A DNA stretch of 64,000 nt from Pelagibacter sp047722505 (lineage in GTDB: Bacteria > Pseudomonadota > Alphaproteobacteria > Pelagibacterales > Pelagibacteraceae): assembly GCF_047722505.1 (NCBI RefSeq), contig NZ_CP159814.1, positions 1-64,000 of the forward strand. Reading direction: 5' to 3'. The translations under genes were made by a program, and so were the position numbers. Position 1 is the first letter of the stretch. The number at the start of each line of letters is the position of its first letter. Positions 60,291-64,000 of this stretch are shown here, in pieces. Below the pieces are notes generated by a model. The model saw only the letters and a program-made list of their open reading frames with translations, searched no databases and was not told the DNA's origin.

Positions 60291-62025
60291 GAACTATTTT
60301 TTAGTTACATTATTTTCTTTATTTTTTGGTTTTGCAACCAATTCACAAGAACCAGTAGACATCTGGGAATTAGGTGAAAAAAAACTTGAAGAAAACACTA
60401 CCATAATTGAAAATGAAGCAGAAAAAAATATTCAACAAAATGCTATTTATGAAATGCAGTCTCAAAAAGAAGGAGAATTAGGTATAGAAGAAACACAAAC
60501 TTTAATTTCAAAAGATACAAAGTTAGTTGGAATTTATGACCCCGCAGAAAATGGACTTAATATTAATATGTGGTCTAATTCAAATGGTGATCAAATTTTA
60601 AATATATTCAAAAGAATAGATAAGTTGAAGCTTTCAAAAGATGCCACAGAGATTATGGATATTTTATTATTAACGAATGCTCATTATCCAGAAATCAATA
60701 TTTCAAAAGAGCAATTTTTAAAAATAAAATCAAAATGGCTTATTAAACGTTCAAACTTTGACTTAATTGAAAATTATTTATTAAGCAATCAAATTGTTAA
60801 TGAGCACCCAAAGCTTACCAGGCATTTAGTAGATCATTATCTATCACAATCAAATGTTAAAAAAGCTTGTGAAATTTTCTCTGAAATTAAAGAACCAATA
60901 CAAGATCTATATTTATCTAAATTCAATATTTATTGTTTAATTAATAATAATAAAAGAAATGAAGCTCAATTGTTTATCGATCTTCAGTCAGAATTAGGTA
61001 TTGCCGATCAGTTTTTTGATAAAAAAATAAATTATTTAATGGGATATAATGCAGAGCCAGCAACAGAAGTTTCAGAAAAAACAATTTTAGATTTTCATTT
61101 GTCTCATAGAACAAATCCAAAATTTAAATTTGAACCAAAAAGTACTACATCCAAACAAATATGGAAATATTTATCAACTTCAAATCTACTAGATAATGTA
61201 AGTGATATTGAGCTTACAGATATAGAAAAAATTAACAGTATTGAAAAAGCAACACATGAGGGGAACTATACAGAAAAAGAATTATTTGAACTTTATAAGC
61301 GATTTAAATTTAATATTAACCAACTATTAAATATTAAAGAATCGACTAAAGTGCTCTCAACAGTAGAGACAAGAGCGCTAATTTATCAAGGAATTCTAAT
61401 TACTACTGAAATTGAGAATAAATTACAGTTAATAAATGTCTTAAAAAATTCTTTTAAGAATGATGCCATTGAGAATGCATTTAACTTAGAATTAAAAGCT
61501 TTTTTAGATAAAATAGAAGAAGATGAAGTCCCCTCAAATTTTTCAACATTTTACTTAAATAATTTAAATGATGAGGAAACAGAAAAAGTAAATATTAAAG
61601 TAAATAATAAAATTTTACATCAATCAAAATTGATAAATTATTTAAAACTAGAAAAGTCTAAAAATGATCCTACGAAAGAAGTGAATGATTTCTTAAAAAA
61701 GATTAAAAAAAACAAAAAATATTTTTTTTCTAAAAAAGATGTAATTTTAGTTGAGTCTTTTAAGTCTGATGGTATCAAGATTTTAGATAAGTATAATAAT
61801 TTATACCAAATAAATGACTCGGAGATGCCATCTGATATTCAAATATTTATTAACAGTAATGATATGGCTTCTGCAATGCTTAGAATTGTTGAGGTTATAG
61901 GGCAGGATGACTTAAAAAATATTGATGAGGATACATTATACTTTATTATAAGCACACTAAACCAACTAAATGTGGATCCGATAAGAAACAAGATACTTTT
62001 TAAAGTTCTTCCTTTAAAAGTTTAA
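60265..62025 (+). CDS. secreted or periplasmic protein of unknown function
   Basis: I choose the ATG at 60265 because the residues that follow form a clean signal peptide (KNLKLLSKNYFLVTLF, hydrophobic to FGFAT, cleavage near TNS/QEP). The earlier in-frame ATG at 60211 lies in the overlapping 58-residue gene. The 586-residue mature protein is acidic at its N-terminus (EKNIQQNAIYEMQ) and helical, with short TPR-like helix pairs (for example near 210-270). I recognise no catalytic motif. It lies upstream of def, so it may be envelope-related, but no function can be given. Confidence 0.75.
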   Translation: MKNLKLLSKNYFLVTLFSLFFGFATNSQEPVDIWELGEKKLEENTTIIENEAEKNIQQNAIYEMQSQKEGELGIEETQTLISKDTKLVGIYDPAENGLNINMWSNSNGDQILNIFKRIDKLKLSKDATEIMDILLLTNAHYPEINISKEQFLKIKSKWLIKRSNFDLIENYLLSNQIVNEHPKLTRHLVDHYLSQSNVKKACEIFSEIKEPIQDLYLSKFNIYCLINNNKRNEAQLFIDLQSELGIADQFFDKKINYLMGYNAEPATEVSEKTILDFHLSHRTNPKFKFEPKSTTSKQIWKYLSTSNLLDNVSDIELTDIEKINSIEKATHEGNYTEKELFELYKRFKFNINQLLNIKESTKVLSTVETRALIYQGILITTEIENKLQLINVLKNSFKNDAIENAFNLELKAFLDKIEEDEVPSNFSTFYLNNLNDEETEKVNIKVNNKILHQSKLINYLKLEKSKNDPTKEVNDFLKKIKKNKKYFFSKKDVILVESFKSDGIKILDKYNNLYQINDSEMPSDIQIFINSNDMASAMLRIVEVIGQDDLKNIDEDTLYFIISTLNQLNVDPIRNKILFKVLPLKV

Positions 62026-62051
62026 AATTTATACTAAAATAATCAGTTATT

Positions 62052-62570
62052 ATGTCAGTTAAACCGATTTTAACAGAACCAAACAAACTATTAAGACAGA
62101 TTTCTAAACCAGTTGAAAATGTTGGTGATGAAGAAAGAAGACTTATGGATGATATGTTGGATACAATGTATGCGGCACCCGGAATAGGTCTTGCTGCAAT
62201 CCAAATAGGCGTTCCAAAAAGAATTATTGTGATGGATATAAGTAGAGATGAAGAAAAAAAAGAACCAAGATATTTTGTTAATCCAGTAATTAAAAATAAA
62301 AATAATGAAACATCAAAATATGAAGAGGGATGCTTGTCTGTTCCAGACCAATTTGCCGAGATAGAAAGACCAAATGAATGTGATGTTGAATATTTAGATT
62401 ACAATGGAAAAAAACAATTATTAAAAGCAGATGGATTATTAGCAACTTGTATTCAGCATGAAATCGATCATTTAGAAGGAGTTTTATTTATAGATTATTT
62501 ATCTAAATTAAAAAAATCTATGATAATTAAAAAACTTTCTAAAATTAAATTAAATAGAATAATTGTTTAA
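62052..62570 (+). CDS. def: peptide deformylase
   Basis: Def removes the formyl group from new proteins. The 172-residue metalloenzyme has the three motifs GIGLAAIQIG (44-53), EEGCLSVP with metal ligand Cys94, and QHEIDHLEG with His136, catalytic Glu137 and His140. It is directly followed by fmt, the enzyme that adds the formyl group, and by truA, forming a translation-linked cluster. Confidence 0.97.
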   Translation: MSVKPILTEPNKLLRQISKPVENVGDEERRLMDDMLDTMYAAPGIGLAAIQIGVPKRIIVMDISRDEEKKEPRYFVNPVIKNKNNETSKYEEGCLSVPDQFAEIERPNECDVEYLDYNGKKQLLKADGLLATCIQHEIDHLEGVLFIDYLSKLKKSMIIKKLSKIKLNRIIV

Positions 62571-63503
62571 ATGACAAAAAAAATTGTCTTTATGGGTACA
62601 CCGTTATTTGCTGTACCTATCTTAAGATCCATGTATGAAAAAAATTACATAATATCTGCCGTATACACACAGCCACCAAAAAAATCCCAAAGAGGTCAAA
62701 AAATAAATAAGTCGCCAATACAAATTGCAGCAGAAGATTATAATATAGATTGTAGAATACCCAAGATTTTAAATAAAAATAAAGATGAATACAAATATTT
62801 AAAACAATTAGATCTAGATTTGGTAATTGTTGTAGCCTATGGTCAAATAATACCAAAAGCATTTTTGAACCTTGCCAAAAAAGGTTTTATAAATATTCAT
62901 GCTTCCCTCCTACCGAAGTGGAGAGGTGCAGCACCTATTCAAAGGTCTATTATGAACCTAGATAAAGAAACAGGAATTAGTATTATGAAAATAGGAGAAA
63001 AACTTGATACTGGTCCAGTCTGCAATAACTATAGAGTAGAAATTAAAGATAGTGATAATGCAGAAATTATATCAAATAAACTCTCAATTTTAGCTTCAGA
63101 AAAAATCATAGAAAATGTAGACAATATATTTAAAGATATATTAACATTTAAAGAACAAGACGACTCTAACGCAACATATGCTTCTAAAATTGAAAAGTCG
63201 GAAGGTGAAATTCAATGGAATGATAATGCAGAAAGTATTATTGGAAAAATAAATGGATTATATCCAAGCCCAGGGGCCTTTTTTATTTTTAAAGACGAAA
63301 GATACAAAATTTTAAAAGCAGAATTAGGAACTAAAAGTGGTGCGGTAGGTGAAGTAATGACTAGTGATTTGGAAATTAGCTGTGGAAATGAAAAATCTAT
63401 AAAAGTTATTGAAATTCAAAGACAAGGAAAAAAGCCTCAAAATATTAATGATTTTGTTCTTGGTTCTCAAATAATAAAAGGCTCAAGATTAACGAATGTT
63501 TAG
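62571..63503 (+). CDS. fmt: methionyl-tRNA formyltransferase
   Basis: Fmt formylates the initiator Met-tRNA using 10-formyltetrahydrofolate. The 310-residue protein has the N-terminal Rossmann domain (VFMGTPLFAVPIL) and the active-site segment with NIHASLLPKWRGAAPIQRSI (Asn and His). A C-terminal OB-fold domain starts near 205. It begins right after the def stop. Its stop overlaps the truA start by 8 bases. Confidence 0.97.
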   Translation: MTKKIVFMGTPLFAVPILRSMYEKNYIISAVYTQPPKKSQRGQKINKSPIQIAAEDYNIDCRIPKILNKNKDEYKYLKQLDLDLVIVVAYGQIIPKAFLNLAKKGFINIHASLLPKWRGAAPIQRSIMNLDKETGISIMKIGEKLDTGPVCNNYRVEIKDSDNAEIISNKLSILASEKIIENVDNIFKDILTFKEQDDSNATYASKIEKSEGEIQWNDNAESIIGKINGLYPSPGAFFIFKDERYKILKAELGTKSGAVGEVMTSDLEISCGNEKSIKVIEIQRQGKKPQNINDFVLGSQIIKGSRLTNV

Positions 63504-64000
63504 ATATCAAGTTTTAATAGAATATATAGGAACCAGTTTTGTTGGTTGGCAAATACAATCTAAAGGAAAATCAATTCAAAAAGAAATACAAACTAAATTA
63601 TCAAAACTTTTAAAAGAAAAAGTGGTCTTGATAGGATCTGGAAGAACAGACACTGGTGTTCACGCAATAGAGCAGTCAGCCCATTTTGACTGCAAAAAAG
63701 AAATTCAAAATTTAGATAAGTTATTAAAATCAATTAATCATTTTATAAATGATAAAGGTATTTCTATTTTAGCAATTAAAAAAAGAAGTCTAAAATTTCA
63801 TGCAAGACATTCTGCTAAACAAAGAATTTATAAATATATAATTTTTAATAGATTAAGTAAGCCCTCTCTAGAGAAAGAAAGAGGTTGGCACATAATTAAA
63901 AAATTAGATATTGAGTTAATGAAAAAAGGGGCAAAAAAACTTTTAGGTACTAAAGATTTTTCTACTTTTAGGGCGTCAAGTTGTAATGCAAGAAGTCCAA
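63496..64000 (+). CDS. truA: tRNA pseudouridine synthase A, N-terminal part (truncated by the window)
   Basis: TruA makes pseudouridine at positions 38-40 of tRNA anticodon arms. The reading frame starts ATG at 63496, inside the end of fmt, and stays open for 168 codons to the end of the window. The start MFRYQVLIEYIGTSFVGWQ matches TruA, and the catalytic Asp is in SGRTDTGVHA (Asp52). The C-terminal part is outside the window. Confidence 0.93.
   Translation, partial: MFRYQVLIEYIGTSFVGWQIQSKGKSIQKEIQTKLSKLLKEKVVLIGSGRTDTGVHAIEQSAHFDCKKEIQNLDKLLKSINHFINDKGISILAIKKRSLKFHARHSAKQRIYKYIIFNRLSKPSLEKERGWHIIKKLDIELMKKGAKKLLGTKDFSTFRASSCNARSP

Overview
The window is a continuous, very AT-rich piece of bacterial chromosome (roughly 70% A+T by eye). 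It carries about 58 protein genes, three tRNAs, and no rRNA, phage, transposon or CRISPR array. Gene content and protein style point to an alphaproteobacterium of the SAR11 clade (Pelagibacterales, Candidatus Pelagibacter-like). The reasons are tiny intergenic gaps, many 1-30 nt gene overlaps, an alphaproteobacterial Suv3-like helicase/7Fe ferredoxin/CarD cluster, Coq7, a RegB-type kinase, CobS/CobT, and a TAXI-TRAP transporter with a fused permease. This assignment is inferred from the translated proteins; no database was searched. Layout: 1-2615 holds dnaA-dnaN, without recF or gyrB next to them. 2612-6046 (minus) holds a PlsC-type acyltransferase and an argH-lptM-lysA operon for arginine and lysine synthesis. 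6071-9711 is a mixed block: TlpA-like thioredoxin, HIG1-type small membrane protein, carboxylesterase, HNH nuclease, Coq7, DsbB and a VTT membrane protein. tRNA-Leu(CAA) follows, then a long-chain acyl-CoA synthetase. 11576-11930 contains a 29-residue histone-H1-like lysine-rich gene with its own candidate promoter, leader hairpin and strong terminator. It faces a minus-strand operon (Suv3-like helicase, TerB-like protein, FdxA, CarD). 16175-24725 is carbon metabolism and transport: acetoacetyl-CoA synthetase, an aminotransferase, a TAXI-TRAP system, a thioesterase, tRNA-Arg(ACG) and acetyl-CoA acetyltransferase. 24856-29179 encodes a pyruvate dehydrogenase E1 with an extra N-terminal lipoyl domain, followed by E2. 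29186-38572 has an EamA transporter, UppP, glutamate synthase (gltD then gltB), an NAD-dependent epimerase-like protein and an alpha/beta hydrolase. 38615-48177 is a translation block: a GT4 glycosyltransferase, thrS, infC, rpmI, rplT, pheS, pheT and lepA. 48180-51328 is the most accessory-looking part. It is a tightly overlapping four-gene cassette (two methyltransferase-like proteins, a GT17-type glycosyltransferase and a DUF4422-like protein) ending exactly at tRNA-Ser(GGA). gyrB, regB and the convergent cobT/cobS/J-domain operon follow, then bolA, aroB and aroK. The last genes are a 58-aa membrane protein overlapping a secreted 586-aa protein, then def, fmt and the start of truA, which runs off the window. 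The genes mostly serve core replication, translation and central metabolism. The items most worth a second look are the lipoyl-AceE fusion, the H1-like mini-gene, the CobS/CobT/J-domain set without CobN, the glycan cassette beside tRNA-Ser and several unlisted small proteins. No stretch of more than 300 bases lacks a gene; the longest is the 273-base gap at 23265-23537, which holds a tRNA and a possible small gene.
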